The notes under the pieces were generated by a model that was not told the DNA's origin, did no database searches, and worked only from the letters and a program-made list of their open reading frames with translations. This document shows positions 51,940 to 60,789 of a DNA stretch of 64,000 bases, piece by piece; position 1 is the stretch's first letter; every line of letters starts with the position of its first letter. A program made the translations under genes and the position numbers. This DNA is from JBHGAV01 sp041946685. Lineage in GTDB: Bacteria; Acidobacteriota; Terriglobia; Bryobacterales; Bryobacteraceae. The stretch spans positions 4,267 through 68,266 of the forward strand of contig JBHGAV010000017.1 in NCBI GenBank assembly GCA_041946685.1, in the 5' to 3' direction.

Positions 51940-53580
51940 TCATTCGAGCGCCTGCGGTTCCAGTTTCACCTGCGCTGTCGAATTCGGACCGAGAGTGACC
52001 TCTTGAGCCCCCAGGCGAGCGCGCCACAGCTTACCGATGTCCTCCGGAGATTTGTCCACCGCCCGGTAGGTGGCCAGGACGTAATACTTGCCGGGAGCCA
52101 GCGCGCCGGACTTCCAGGCGCCGTACTGGTCAGTTTGCCCTGATTGCATGAGCGCCGCGAGTTCTGCCTCCGAGCCGGCACCCGCGGGAAGAAGGATCAC
52201 GTAGCAGTTGCCAACCGGGTTGCCGTCCCTGTCCGTCACCTTGGCACTGAAGAAGCCGCTGTCACGGGCCACGACAATCCGCAGACTCGCGTCGCCCATG
52301 GCGCTTCCCACACGGAGCGACTTGCCCAAGATGCTGTGGCCGCCGTAGGTCAGGTCCTTGATGTAAAGCCCGTCCGGCAGGCCCCGGATCTGCACCGAGT
52401 ACTCGTCGAGTGGCACAGCGGAAATCGAGAACACTCCCGGCAGCGAAGACTTCGCCGAGGGGTAGATTGTGCGCGTCATTGACCTGAGCTCCAGGGACAG
52501 GGTTGCGTCCACCGGCTTGTCGGGGGCTGGTCCGTGCCACGCGACTTCGCCCGGCACTTCCAGGCCCGGCCGCGCCGCCAGCCGGAAGCCGAGGATATCC
52601 CGATCCGTGATGGTGACTCTGGCGCTCTCGAACAACTCCGGAGCACTGCCCAAAAGTGGTTGCCTATAGACCGTGAGATCGTAATCTCCGGGGTGCAGGC
52701 CACAGATGCGGACCTCGCCGCGAGGCCCGAGCGGCCCCCCTGGATCTCCCGTGTAAAACGCCCCGTCGCCGGAAGCTCCGCTGGTCGGCTGATGGAGCCT
52801 TATCCCAAAATTGAGATCTTCCGGTCCCGCAGGCCCCGTGAGAACGCCCTCAATGCAGTAAGACCTCGCCTTCCCCATGCGGATGTCCACGTTCTCCCTG
52901 CGCTCGCCAACACGCAGAACGATCGCCTGCGCTGTCTCGGGTGTCCTGGCATCGGGGTAGTAGGTGGCCAGCAGGGCGGGCCGACGCAGCTTCGGATCAT
53001 CGGGTGCATCGGAAATCGCCGGGAGCCGCATTTGCCGCTTCTGAGCCAACAGGAGGTAGGCCCGGCCCGCTTCGATCCGGCCAATTCTCATCGAGTAATT
53101 ACCCTGATCGTCGGTATCGCCTGCACCCGTAAGCACTAACCTCAGCGCGCCGGATGAGTACTCTCTCGCCACCAGGAAGACGCTGATGCCAGCAAGCGGC
53201 TCGCCATTTTCGTCAACCACCTTGCCGGAGACATCGCACAACGGGCGGAGAAGAATGTCGATCCCGGTGACCTCCTGTCCTTCCTGCAAAGTCACGGTCC
53301 TCCGGACGGCTTGGACCGGAAGGCCCACGTCACCCAATCGCGCCGTCGCGCCGACCAGGTACGATCCGGCCTCAAGGCCGCGAAGAGTGTAGCGGCCTTC
53401 GGCATCGGTCTTGCTGTTCACGGGCCTCGCCGGAGGCCGGATCGCGCCGACGATCACCCCCGCCATGGGCTTCCCCGTGCCCTCATCCCGAACCACGCCG
53501 CTGATGGAGCCGCGTGGGATCTGCGGGTTCTGGGCGAGAACGACGCCCGCCAGCACAAGCAACGCGACAGCGCTCCTCAT
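51940..53580 (-). CDS. Secreted carboxypeptidase-regulatory-domain protein, copy 2
   Basis: A 546-residue exported protein with a signal peptide (MRSAVALLVLAGVVLAQ). It contains several carboxypeptidase-regulatory/CnaB-like beta domains (GSISGVVRDEGTGKPMAGVIV, CDVSGKVVDENGEPLAGISV, SAKVTDRDGNPVGNCYVIL). Such proteins are abundant in Solibacter-type Acidobacteriota and may be surface or adhesion modules. The start overlaps the upstream copy's stop by 4 bases (ATGA). It is the last gene of the feo-led run and converges on the M1-like gene with 14 bases between. Confidence 0.8.
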   Translation of the reverse strand: MRSAVALLVLAGVVLAQNPQIPRGSISGVVRDEGTGKPMAGVIVGAIRPPARPVNSKTDAEGRYTLRGLEAGSYLVGATARLGDVGLPVQAVRRTVTLQEGQEVTGIDILLRPLCDVSGKVVDENGEPLAGISVFLVAREYSSGALRLVLTGAGDTDDQGNYSMRIGRIEAGRAYLLLAQKRQMRLPAISDAPDDPKLRRPALLATYYPDARTPETAQAIVLRVGERRENVDIRMGKARSYCIEGVLTGPAGPEDLNFGIRLHQPTSGASGDGAFYTGDPGGPLGPRGEVRICGLHPGDYDLTVYRQPLLGSAPELFESARVTITDRDILGFRLAARPGLEVPGEVAWHGPAPDKPVDATLSLELRSMTRTIYPSAKSSLPGVFSISAVPLDEYSVQIRGLPDGLYIKDLTYGGHSILGKSLRVGSAMGDASLRIVVARDSGFFSAKVTDRDGNPVGNCYVILLPAGAGSEAELAALMQSGQTDQYGAWKSGALAPGKYYVLATYRAVDKSPEDIGKLWRARLGAQEVTLGPNSTAQVKLEPQALE

Positions 53581-55136
53581 GGCTGCCTCCCATCGGCGGC
53601 CGGCGGAACGGGCAACTCCAGATCCGTGGGCGTGCCACCGGGCACCTCGATTTCCGGTATGCGGGCCAGGTCGGAGACCCACCGTGACTTCGAGGCGCTG
53701 GCGGACTGCGCCACCAGATGATATCTCCCGGGGCGCAGGCCGCCGAACGTGAACCGCCCTTCAGCGTCGGGAAACGCCGCCTGCACCACCATCTCCCCGC
53801 TGCTCGCGTCGGAGGCAACGAGCGCCACGGCGTAGTCCGTCGGCGAGGCCGTGCCCGTCAGTTTCCCTCGGATCGAGCCGGCCGGGGCGACCTGAAGTAC
53901 CACCGGCTCGGCACCCGCCGCCTGCGACAAATTCAGCGTCGCTTCCGCGGACTGATAGCAGCGGTCGCCCAGGCTGGCGAGTTGGAGACGGTACCGCGCG
54001 GGCGCCAGGTCGCGCAGCACCTGCTCTTTGGCACTGGTCACCGGCGTTCTGCGCTCGAGCACTGCCGCCCAATCCTCCAGGGCCGTGAGAGTGAGCTGGG
54101 CGCTTTCCGGGCAGGCTCCCCCGGCCTCCTTCACTCCCCGCATCACGAAGGCAGCAGCCTGGCCCTTCTGAGGAGAAAGCATCAGGCCTTCCACGTTTGC
54201 GGCGGCAACCTCCACCCGCCCCCGCGCGAAGTACGGTTCCGGCGGAAGAATAGACCCGGCTGAACCTCGAACATTACTGGGTCCGGAGGCAAGCAGGTGG
54301 TACGATCCCGGAGCGATTCCATCGAAACGGAAACTGCCGTCCAGTTCCGCCACCGTCGCGGCCGCCGCAAGCGAAGGCTGCTCAACCGCCGCCAGCGCCA
54401 GCCAGAATCGCCCGGACGGCGTGCCCCCCGCGGGCAATGCCAGCTTTCCGCTGACGGAATAGAATGTGCCGCCCAGCAGGTTGAAATCGATATTACGATA
54501 CTCCTCGCCTCCCGCGACGGTCAGGAATTGCGGCTCTGCGGAGCCGGGATACACGGTCACCCCCGATCCGATGGCCGGATTCACCGGTGCAGATCCCGTC
54601 GCGCCCAATATCATCGAGGAAGCGCCGTACGCAACCGCGACCGCGTACTGCCCTGGCGGGAGGTAGAAGAGCCGGTACCGGCCATTCTGATCGACTTGTG
54701 AATAGCCGCCTTGCGTCGGGCTCGTCTGCCGCCGGAGAGGCCCGCCGCCGGGCGGCTTGGACATGGCGTACACAATCGCGCCGCGTACGGGCTGCCCTTC
54801 CTTGTCGAGAACAGTCCCTGAAATGGAGCCGCAGCGCACAAGGCGCACCGTCAACGAGCGGGGAATGGCCCCGACAAAACGTAGAGCGGTGCCGACGTAG
54901 TTTGCTTTGGAGAAGTCGATGCGGTACTCACCGGCGGGCAACTCCGGCAAGGAGAATCGCCCAGCGGCATCGGTCTCGATATCCGCGACGAGCCGGGCGG
55001 CTCCGGCCCTTTGCACCCGCACCTCCACCGAGGCCAGAGGCGATCCCGTATGGTCTTCCACCGCCCGGCCATCGACGGCACACAGCGCAACCGCGCCGCC
55101 AAGCGCCGCGGCAAGCGCCGCGACTGCCCGGAACAT
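53577..55136 (-). CDS. Secreted carboxypeptidase-regulatory-domain protein, copy 1
   Basis: A 519-residue exported protein: a signal peptide (about 1-20), then repeated carboxypeptidase-regulatory/CnaB-like domains (DGRAVEDHTGSPLASVEV, GSISGTVLDKEGQPVRGAIV, and a final GSIRGKLTGT unit). Its domain order resembles the gene that follows, with which it is translationally coupled. It lies 11 bases after trxB. Its job is unknown; export and beta-sandwich modules suggest a surface role. Confidence 0.8.
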   Translation of the reverse strand: MFRAVAALAAALGGAVALCAVDGRAVEDHTGSPLASVEVRVQRAGAARLVADIETDAAGRFSLPELPAGEYRIDFSKANYVGTALRFVGAIPRSLTVRLVRCGSISGTVLDKEGQPVRGAIVYAMSKPPGGGPLRRQTSPTQGGYSQVDQNGRYRLFYLPPGQYAVAVAYGASSMILGATGSAPVNPAIGSGVTVYPGSAEPQFLTVAGGEEYRNIDFNLLGGTFYSVSGKLALPAGGTPSGRFWLALAAVEQPSLAAAATVAELDGSFRFDGIAPGSYHLLASGPSNVRGSAGSILPPEPYFARGRVEVAAANVEGLMLSPQKGQAAAFVMRGVKEAGGACPESAQLTLTALEDWAAVLERRTPVTSAKEQVLRDLAPARYRLQLASLGDRCYQSAEATLNLSQAAGAEPVVLQVAPAGSIRGKLTGTASPTDYAVALVASDASSGEMVVQAAFPDAEGRFTFGGLRPGRYHLVAQSASASKSRWVSDLARIPEIEVPGGTPTDLELPVPPAADGRQP

Positions 55137-55147
55137 GCCGGTTCTCC

Positions 55148-56071
55148 TCAGTGCCCTTGGGCTTCCAGGAAACGCTCCACTTCAATGGCCGCCATGCAGC
55201 CCGCCCCGGCGGCGGTGATGGCCTGCCGGTAAACCCGGTCGTGCACGTCGCCGGCGTGAAAGACACCCTCCACGCTGGTCCTCGCGCCGCCCTTGGAGAT
55301 GATATACCCGTCGGCGTCGAGGTCGATCTGCCCCTTGAAGACGGCCGTGTTCGGGATGTGCCCGATCGCCAGGAAAAAGCCGTCCACCTCCTGCTCCCAG
55401 GTCCGGCCGTCCTTGAGGCTCTTCAGCCGCACGCCGGTGACCACCCCCGTGCCGCCGTCCAGAACCTCTTCCACGGTCGCGCTCGTGATCCATCTGATCT
55501 TTGGGTTCTCCCGCGCACGGTCGAGCATGATCCTGGAGGCGCGGAACTCGTCCCGCCGGTGGACCAGGCTCACCTCGGAACCGAACCGCGTCAGGAAGAT
55601 CGCCTCTTCCATGGCCGAGTCACCGCCGCCCACCACCATGATCTTCTTGCCCCGGTAGAAGAAGCCGTCGCAGGTGGCGCAGGAACTCACCCCGTGACCG
55701 ATCAACCTCTGCTCCGAGGGCAGCCCCAGCCAGCGGGCTCTCGCTCCGGTGGCGATAATCACGGTCCGGGCTTCGACCCAATCTCCGTCGATGTTGAGCC
55801 GGAAGGGGCGCCTGGCCAGGTCCGCCTCGATCACGGAGCCATGCCGGTATTCCGCGCCGAACTTCTCGGCCTGTTTCTTGATGTTCTCAACCAGCACCGG
55901 CCCGTCGATCCCCTCGGGAAAACCGGGAAAATTCTCAACCAGCGTGGTGAGCGACAACTGCCCGCCCGGCTCGCTTCCTCCCACTACCAGCGGCTGAAGA
56001 TTGGCGCGAGCGGTGTAAAGGGCCGCCGTGTTTCCCGCGCAGCCCGATCCGATGATGACGACATTCCGCAT
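55148..56071 (-). CDS. trxB: Thioredoxin reductase
   Basis: A 307-residue flavoprotein that reduces thioredoxin with NADPH. The redox pair is in SSCATCDGFFY (CxxC), the FAD site is GSGCAGNTAALY, the NADPH site is GGGDSAMEEA, and the closing FAD motif is GVFHAGDV. The length is typical. It lies 28 bases after the PLP decarboxylase in the feo-led run. It could also serve a thioredoxin-like partner; no thioredoxin gene is in the window. Confidence 0.95.
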   Translation of the reverse strand: MRNVVIIGSGCAGNTAALYTARANLQPLVVGGSEPGGQLSLTTLVENFPGFPEGIDGPVLVENIKKQAEKFGAEYRHGSVIEADLARRPFRLNIDGDWVEARTVIIATGARARWLGLPSEQRLIGHGVSSCATCDGFFYRGKKIMVVGGGDSAMEEAIFLTRFGSEVSLVHRRDEFRASRIMLDRARENPKIRWITSATVEEVLDGGTGVVTGVRLKSLKDGRTWEQEVDGFFLAIGHIPNTAVFKGQIDLDADGYIISKGGARTSVEGVFHAGDVHDRVYRQAITAAGAGCMAAIEVERFLEAQGH

Positions 56072-56099
56072 GGGGTTCTCTGTCTTGAGCCTCTCCCTG

Positions 56100-57611
56100 T
56101 TACGTTAGCAGTCCTAGCACCCGGCGGAGAACCGCATCGGCCTCTCGTCCCAGCCGGGCGACCAGCGGGGGCAGGGCTTCAATATCCTCGGTCGAAGTGC
56201 GGAAGTTGACGATGCAGAGCCGCAAGGCGAACCTGCCGTCGATCACGGCGTTGGACAGATATGCCTCTCCGCTCTTTTCCACCCGCGTCAGAATCTCCTG
56301 GTTCAACGCGTTGAGGTACTTCTCGGTCTCCTCCAAGCCCAGTTTTGCGCGAAGGTCGGGCGGCACGTAGCGGAACGTCGTGATGCTCAGCCCCTGCGTC
56401 ATGGCCTGGAACTCCGCATGCTCTGCCAACAGCCGGTGCAGGTGCTGCGCCAGGGCGATGTCCTCGGCGATGGTCTGCATGTAGCCGGTCCGTCCCACCT
56501 GTTTCAGGCCCAACCATACCTTCAAGGCGCGAAAGCCGCGTGAATTCTGGAGGCCGTAGTCGAAGTAGTTGATCGCCTCTTCGTCGAAGTGGTAGTAGGG
56601 CGGATGGTAGGAGAACGTATTGCGGAGATCCTCGGCGCGGCGCACGAGCGCGCAGCCCGCCTCCAGCGGCGCGTACAGCCACTTATGAGGGTCCACGGCT
56701 ACTGAATCGGCTTCGCTCAGGCCGAGTAGCTCTTCCGGCGCGCCCGGCACCTTGGCGGCGACAGCGCCGTAGGCTCCGTCCACGTGGAACCACAGGCCGT
56801 ACTCGCGGCAGATGGCGGCGATCCCGGGCAGGTCGTCCACGGCCCCCGTGCTGACCGAGCCCGCCGTTCCCACCACCAGGAACGGCCGGTCCCCGCGCCC
56901 GCGGTCTTCGTCAATCTGTCGCCGCAACTCGTCCAGGTCGATGCGTTGTGCCTGGTCCGCTGCGACCCAGCGGATCGCATCCGTCCCCAGTCCGAACAGA
57001 TCCGCCGCCTTCTGAACCCACGTGTGGGTTTCGCTGGACGCATACAGCCGCAGCGGCATCCCGTCGGGGCTGGCGACACCCGACTTGCGCACGTCCCAAC
57101 CGGCTTTAGCCTTCCGAGCCGCGAGGAAGCCGATGAAGTTGGCGGCGTTGCCGCCGCTGGTGAGCAGCCCGCCGCAGTCGGCCGGAAAGCCGATCAGCTC
57201 CGCGATCCATCTCACCGTCTGGGCTTCCATCTCACTGGCCACTGGCGAGAGTTTCCATGCCCCTACGTTCGCATTGGCCGCTGACGCCAGAAAATCTCCA
57301 AGCAATCCAATCGGAGCGGCGCTGGAAGTGACATAGCCCCAGAAGCGAGGATGCCCATTGAACAAAGAATGCTCGAGCACCCACGCGGCGGCTTGCTCCA
57401 GCAGCGGGGCCGGCGGCTCGCTGCCCTCCGGCAGCGGCCGGTCGGCCCCAATCAGGCTTCGGATCTCGACGGGCGACTCAGCCGTTGTTACCGGCCGCCG
57501 GCGAATCGCCGCCAGCGAGTCCGCGATGCGGTCCACCAGGCGGTGCCCCAGTTCCCGGAACTCGCCGGCTTCGATCTCGGGCGCGGCTTTGCGCCTCTGT
57601 AGTGTCCCCAT
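56100..57611 (-). CDS. PLP-dependent aromatic-amino-acid-type decarboxylase
   Basis: A 503-residue group II decarboxylase. The PLP lysine is in VDPHKWLYAP, with HVDGAYG before it supplying the Asp that holds the cofactor, and LTSGGNAANFIGF near residue 128. Family members decarboxylate aromatic amino acids, glutamate or aspartate; substrate is not clear from sequence. It is 10 bases after the PIG-L deacetylase. Length and motif order are typical. Confidence 0.9.
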   Translation of the reverse strand: MGTLQRRKAAPEIEAGEFRELGHRLVDRIADSLAAIRRRPVTTAESPVEIRSLIGADRPLPEGSEPPAPLLEQAAAWVLEHSLFNGHPRFWGYVTSSAAPIGLLGDFLASAANANVGAWKLSPVASEMEAQTVRWIAELIGFPADCGGLLTSGGNAANFIGFLAARKAKAGWDVRKSGVASPDGMPLRLYASSETHTWVQKAADLFGLGTDAIRWVAADQAQRIDLDELRRQIDEDRGRGDRPFLVVGTAGSVSTGAVDDLPGIAAICREYGLWFHVDGAYGAVAAKVPGAPEELLGLSEADSVAVDPHKWLYAPLEAGCALVRRAEDLRNTFSYHPPYYHFDEEAINYFDYGLQNSRGFRALKVWLGLKQVGRTGYMQTIAEDIALAQHLHRLLAEHAEFQAMTQGLSITTFRYVPPDLRAKLGLEETEKYLNALNQEILTRVEKSGEAYLSNAVIDGRFALRLCIVNFRTSTEDIEALPPLVARLGREADAVLRRVLGLLT

Positions 57612-57621
57612 TTCCTTGTCC

Positions 57622-58440
57622 TCAATCCGCCGTCGTCCCGCGCAGGCCGGCGAACAGATCCGTCTCCCGTCCCCGCCCTCCGTTGACCGTGCTGAACACC
57701 CGGTAGTACTCCTGAGATCCCCAAAGATGCCGGTGCAAGTCTTCCGGGAGATGCTCCAGTTGCTTGTAGATGGCCAACTGCGTCTTGTGGCAACAGATGG
57801 CTTTCCACACGACGGGCCACAGGGCGGCGGTGTCGATGACGGTAGTTATCGCCCAGTCCGGCAACGGGGCGGGCCGCCGCTCCGCGCCGTCCACTTCGAC
57901 CGCGATGCGGCGAAAGGCCGCTTGGTAGGCATCCCACTTGCCCTTTGGCCAGGCCATGAAATACAGCTTGGATACGCGATGAGGACGCCCCCCAGCGGAG
58001 TAGCCCGCATCGGCCGCGGCAACCACGGCTGCGGCGGTGAACTGGGAGATGGCGATGTGGTCCGGATGGCCGTAGCCGCCCTCGGGCCCGAACGTGATCA
58101 CCACCTGCGGCCGGATCCGCCGCAAGTGGCCCACGATCTTGGACACCGCCTCGGCCGGCTCTGCTTTGTCCAGATCCTTGTCGAGGTAATCGAGGAAGGC
58201 GATCTCCTTGAGCCCCAGAACCCGCGCGGCATCCCTCAGTTCAGCCTCGCGGATCCTTCCGACCTCCGCAGTCGCGGGCTGCTCCTTGAGGTTTCCGAAC
58301 CGGCCGCGCTCCCCTCGCGTGGCCGTGACGAGATACGTTTCCACTCCCTCCGCGGCGTACTTCGCCAATGTGCCGCCCGTGCCGAGCGACTCATCGTCGG
58401 GGTGAGCCAACACGCACATCAATTTGAGAAGGTCTTGCAT
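57622..58440 (-). CDS. PIG-L family deacetylase (LmbE/BshB/Mca-like)
   Basis: A 272-residue zinc-dependent deacetylase of the PIG-L fold. AHPDDE (H13, D15, D16) and GHPDH supply zinc and catalytic residues. ATRGERGRFG resembles enzymes of bacillithiol or mycothiol metabolism (BshB, Mca), but other PIG-L enzymes look alike. ATG 58440 is chosen over an in-frame codon 27 residues upstream, since the family N-terminus starts here. It lies 28 bases after feoB. Confidence 0.82.
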   Translation of the reverse strand: MQDLLKLMCVLAHPDDESLGTGGTLAKYAAEGVETYLVTATRGERGRFGNLKEQPATAEVGRIREAELRDAARVLGLKEIAFLDYLDKDLDKAEPAEAVSKIVGHLRRIRPQVVITFGPEGGYGHPDHIAISQFTAAAVVAAADAGYSAGGRPHRVSKLYFMAWPKGKWDAYQAAFRRIAVEVDGAERRPAPLPDWAITTVIDTAALWPVVWKAICCHKTQLAIYKQLEHLPEDLHRHLWGSQEYYRVFSTVNGGRGRETDLFAGLRGTTAD

Positions 58441-58468
58441 AGCCCCTGCTTTTCCAGGACGTGGCGAA

Positions 58469-60373
58469 TCACAGGCCCGTGATCCACCGGGTGAGGTGGT
58501 TCGCCGCGAACGCACCCGCATAGGCCAGGCAGCTCATGTAGCCGAACTGAAGCGCTGGCCATTTCCAGCCGCCCGTCTCTCTCCGCACCACCGCTATGGT
58601 CGAGAAACACTGCATCGCGAAGGCGAAGAAGACCAAGAGCGCAATTGCGCCCGCCAGAGTCAGGTCCCGGCGAACAGCGGCTTCCAGCGTGCCCTTCGGC
58701 CTGTCGTGCTCCATCCCGTAAATCGTCCCGAGGGTACTGACAATCACCTCGCGCGCCGCCAGCGAGCTGACCAGGCCGATGCCGATTTTCCAGTTGAAGC
58801 CCAGCGGCTCGATGACCGGCTCCAGGGTCCGCCCTATCGTTCCTGCCAGACTGTCCTGAATGGGGGCGGCCTTGCCGTCCACCAGGGGCAGGTGCGCCAG
58901 CATCCAGAGCACGATTGCGACCGCCAGGATCACCGTGCCCGCACGGCGCAGAAAGATCTTGGACCGGTCGAAGAGCCTCAGGCCGATCGACTGCAAAGTG
59001 GGCCACCGGTAAGGCGGCATCTCCAACACGAAGGATGTCGCCTCGCTCTTGAGAATCGAAGACTTCAGCAGCTTCGCCGTGGCAATGGCCGCCAGAAACC
59101 CGAGCGCGTACAGACCGATCAGTGCCGCTGCCCGCGTGCCTACGAACGGGCCGAGCACCGGCCGCTCGGGCAGAAAGGCCGCGATGATGAAGGTGTACAC
59201 GGGCAGCCTTGCCGAACAGGTCATGAAGGGGGCAATGAGGATCGTCGCGATCCGATCGCGCTTGTTCTCGATCGTTCGAGTGGCCATGATCGCCGGCACC
59301 GCACAGGCGTAAGCCGACAACAGCGGGATGAACGACTTGCCCTGAAGCCCGACGCGGGCCATGGTGCGATCCGCGATTAAGGCCGCCCGTGCGAGGTAGC
59401 CCGAATCTTCAAGCACGCCGATCAACAGGAACAGCAGCAGAATCTGCGGCAGAAAGACGACCACCGAACCTACTCCGTCCCAGACTCCTTCCACAAGCAG
59501 GGATCGAACAATCGACTCGGGCATCGCCATAGCAAGCCAGGCGCCGGAAACGGCAATCAGGCGATGCAGGCCGTCCATCATGGGACGTGCCCAGGTGAAC
59601 ATGGCCTGGAACACCGCCACGACCACGACCGCGAGCACCAGCGGCCCGGCCACGGGGTGCAGAAAGACGCCATCCAGCCGCCTTGTCCACAAGGGCGGGG
59701 CCGGCGGCCGGTAGGAGGCGCGCTCACCCACCTTGCCCGCCCACTGGCGGCAGCGGGGCGCGTCGTGCGTCGCCGGGAGGTCCAGCGGGGCCGGTACGGC
59801 GACGGCACCCGTCAGAAAATCGAAGACCGTCTCCAGTCCTTCACCCTTGGCTGCGCTGATCAGTTCCACGGGCGCGCCCAACTGGCCGGCCATGGCGTCC
59901 ACGTCCACCACGCCTCCCCGGCCGCGCAGATCGTCAGCCATGTTGAGCAGGATCAGCGTTGGGATGCGGAGCGCAAGAATCGGAGCGGCCAGCGCCAGGT
60001 GCCGCGAGAGGTTGGTGGAATCCAGGATCAGGAGGATGGCGTCGGGGCGCGCGATTCCGTCCATCCGCCCCATGAGAACGTCCCTGGTGACACGCTCGTC
60101 ATCCGAGCGCGGCGACAGGCTGTATATGCCCGGCAGGTCGACCAGCCACGTCTCCCGGTCCCCCGTGAACTTGGCGCGCCCCACGCGGTGCTCCACGGTC
60201 ACGCCGGGAAAATTGGCCACCTTCTGACGCAGACCCGTCAGACGGTTGAACAGCGTCGATTTTCCGGAGTTCGGAGGGCCGACGATGGCGACCGTTCGGG
60301 GGCGGTGTACACGGGGAGAATTCACAACACCCGCTTCGCCGGAAGCTGCATGGCAGCCGTCGCATCCACCCAT
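58469..60373 (-). CDS. feoB: Ferrous iron transporter B
   Basis: A 634-residue inner membrane Fe(II) transporter. The N-terminal G domain has G1 GPPNSGKST (32-40), G3 DLPG and G4 NMAD; two Gate regions (VVVFLPQILLLFLLIGVLED and ACAVPAIMATRT) follow in a core of about eight helices. It is shorter than E. coli FeoB (773). An extra N-terminal C4-x2-C7 pair (MGGCDGCHAA) is seen. It follows feoA by 8 bases. Confidence 0.95.
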   Translation of the reverse strand: MGGCDGCHAASGEAGVVNSPRVHRPRTVAIVGPPNSGKSTLFNRLTGLRQKVANFPGVTVEHRVGRAKFTGDRETWLVDLPGIYSLSPRSDDERVTRDVLMGRMDGIARPDAILLILDSTNLSRHLALAAPILALRIPTLILLNMADDLRGRGGVVDVDAMAGQLGAPVELISAAKGEGLETVFDFLTGAVAVPAPLDLPATHDAPRCRQWAGKVGERASYRPPAPPLWTRRLDGVFLHPVAGPLVLAVVVVAVFQAMFTWARPMMDGLHRLIAVSGAWLAMAMPESIVRSLLVEGVWDGVGSVVVFLPQILLLFLLIGVLEDSGYLARAALIADRTMARVGLQGKSFIPLLSAYACAVPAIMATRTIENKRDRIATILIAPFMTCSARLPVYTFIIAAFLPERPVLGPFVGTRAAALIGLYALGFLAAIATAKLLKSSILKSEATSFVLEMPPYRWPTLQSIGLRLFDRSKIFLRRAGTVILAVAIVLWMLAHLPLVDGKAAPIQDSLAGTIGRTLEPVIEPLGFNWKIGIGLVSSLAAREVIVSTLGTIYGMEHDRPKGTLEAAVRRDLTLAGAIALLVFFAFAMQCFSTIAVVRRETGGWKWPALQFGYMSCLAYAGAFAANHLTRWITGL

Positions 60374-60381
60374 CGCGGACC

Positions 60382-60687
60382 CTACTCCGCGGTCGTTCTG
60401 GCCGGACGGAGCCTCACTCGCGCGGCGGTTTCCGACCGCAGGGCGACCTCTGAACCGTCCACCCGAAACACTCTTGGATCGCCGCCGGGGGCGCTGGCGG
60501 CGGCGGTGACGATGGTGCCCGGAAGGAAGCCCAATTCCATCAACCGCTGGCCCTCTTCCCCGGGAAGGTCGATACCGGCCAGGATTCCATGTTCGCCCTC
60601 GCGCAGCTCGACCAGGCTTCGCGGCGAGCGGACGGATGCATGAGTGCGACTTGTGGCGCGCCGCCTGTTGAAAATCAGTTGCAACAC
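60382..60687 (-). CDS. feoA: Ferrous iron transport protein A
   Basis: A 101-residue SH3-like cytosolic protein that supports FeoB. The core SLVELREGEHGILAGIDLPGEEGQRLMELGFLPGT... carries the family LmeLGf.pGt pattern. The GTG at 60687 is chosen because TTGACA and CATACT at 60722-60694 place the transcription start at or next to it, so the mRNA is probably leaderless; upstream in-frame sequence runs into the divergent gene. About 25 basic residues precede the domain. Confidence 0.88.
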   Translation of the reverse strand: MLQLIFNRRRATSRTHASVRSPRSLVELREGEHGILAGIDLPGEEGQRLMELGFLPGTIVTAAASAPGGDPRVFRVDGSEVALRSETAARVRLRPARTTAE

Positions 60688-60693
60688 GATTTC

Positions 60694-60722
60694 AGTATGC
60701 CGCTGTCCGTTTGAGGTGTCAA
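60694..60722 (-). promoter_or_regulatory. feoA promoter
   Basis: A perfect TTGACA (60722-60717) and CATACT (60699-60694) are spaced 17 bases apart on the minus strand. GTG 60687 begins 6 bases after the -10, so the mRNA would be leaderless. It shares a 102-base gap with the divergent MerR-TPR gene. Confidence 0.6.
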
Positions 60723-60773
60723 GTTCGTCAGGAGCCAGTCCGAATCTGCCGCGAGAGGCCGTTCGCCCGCCCG

Positions 60774-60782
60774 TGCTAAAAT
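60774..60782 (+). promoter_or_regulatory. Extended -10 before the MerR-TPR gene
   Basis: TGC followed by TAAAAT (60777-60782) forms an extended -10, ending 7 bases before GTG 60790. There is no ribosome binding site, again predicting a leaderless mRNA. Confidence 0.5.
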
Positions 60783-60789
60783 CGCTCGC

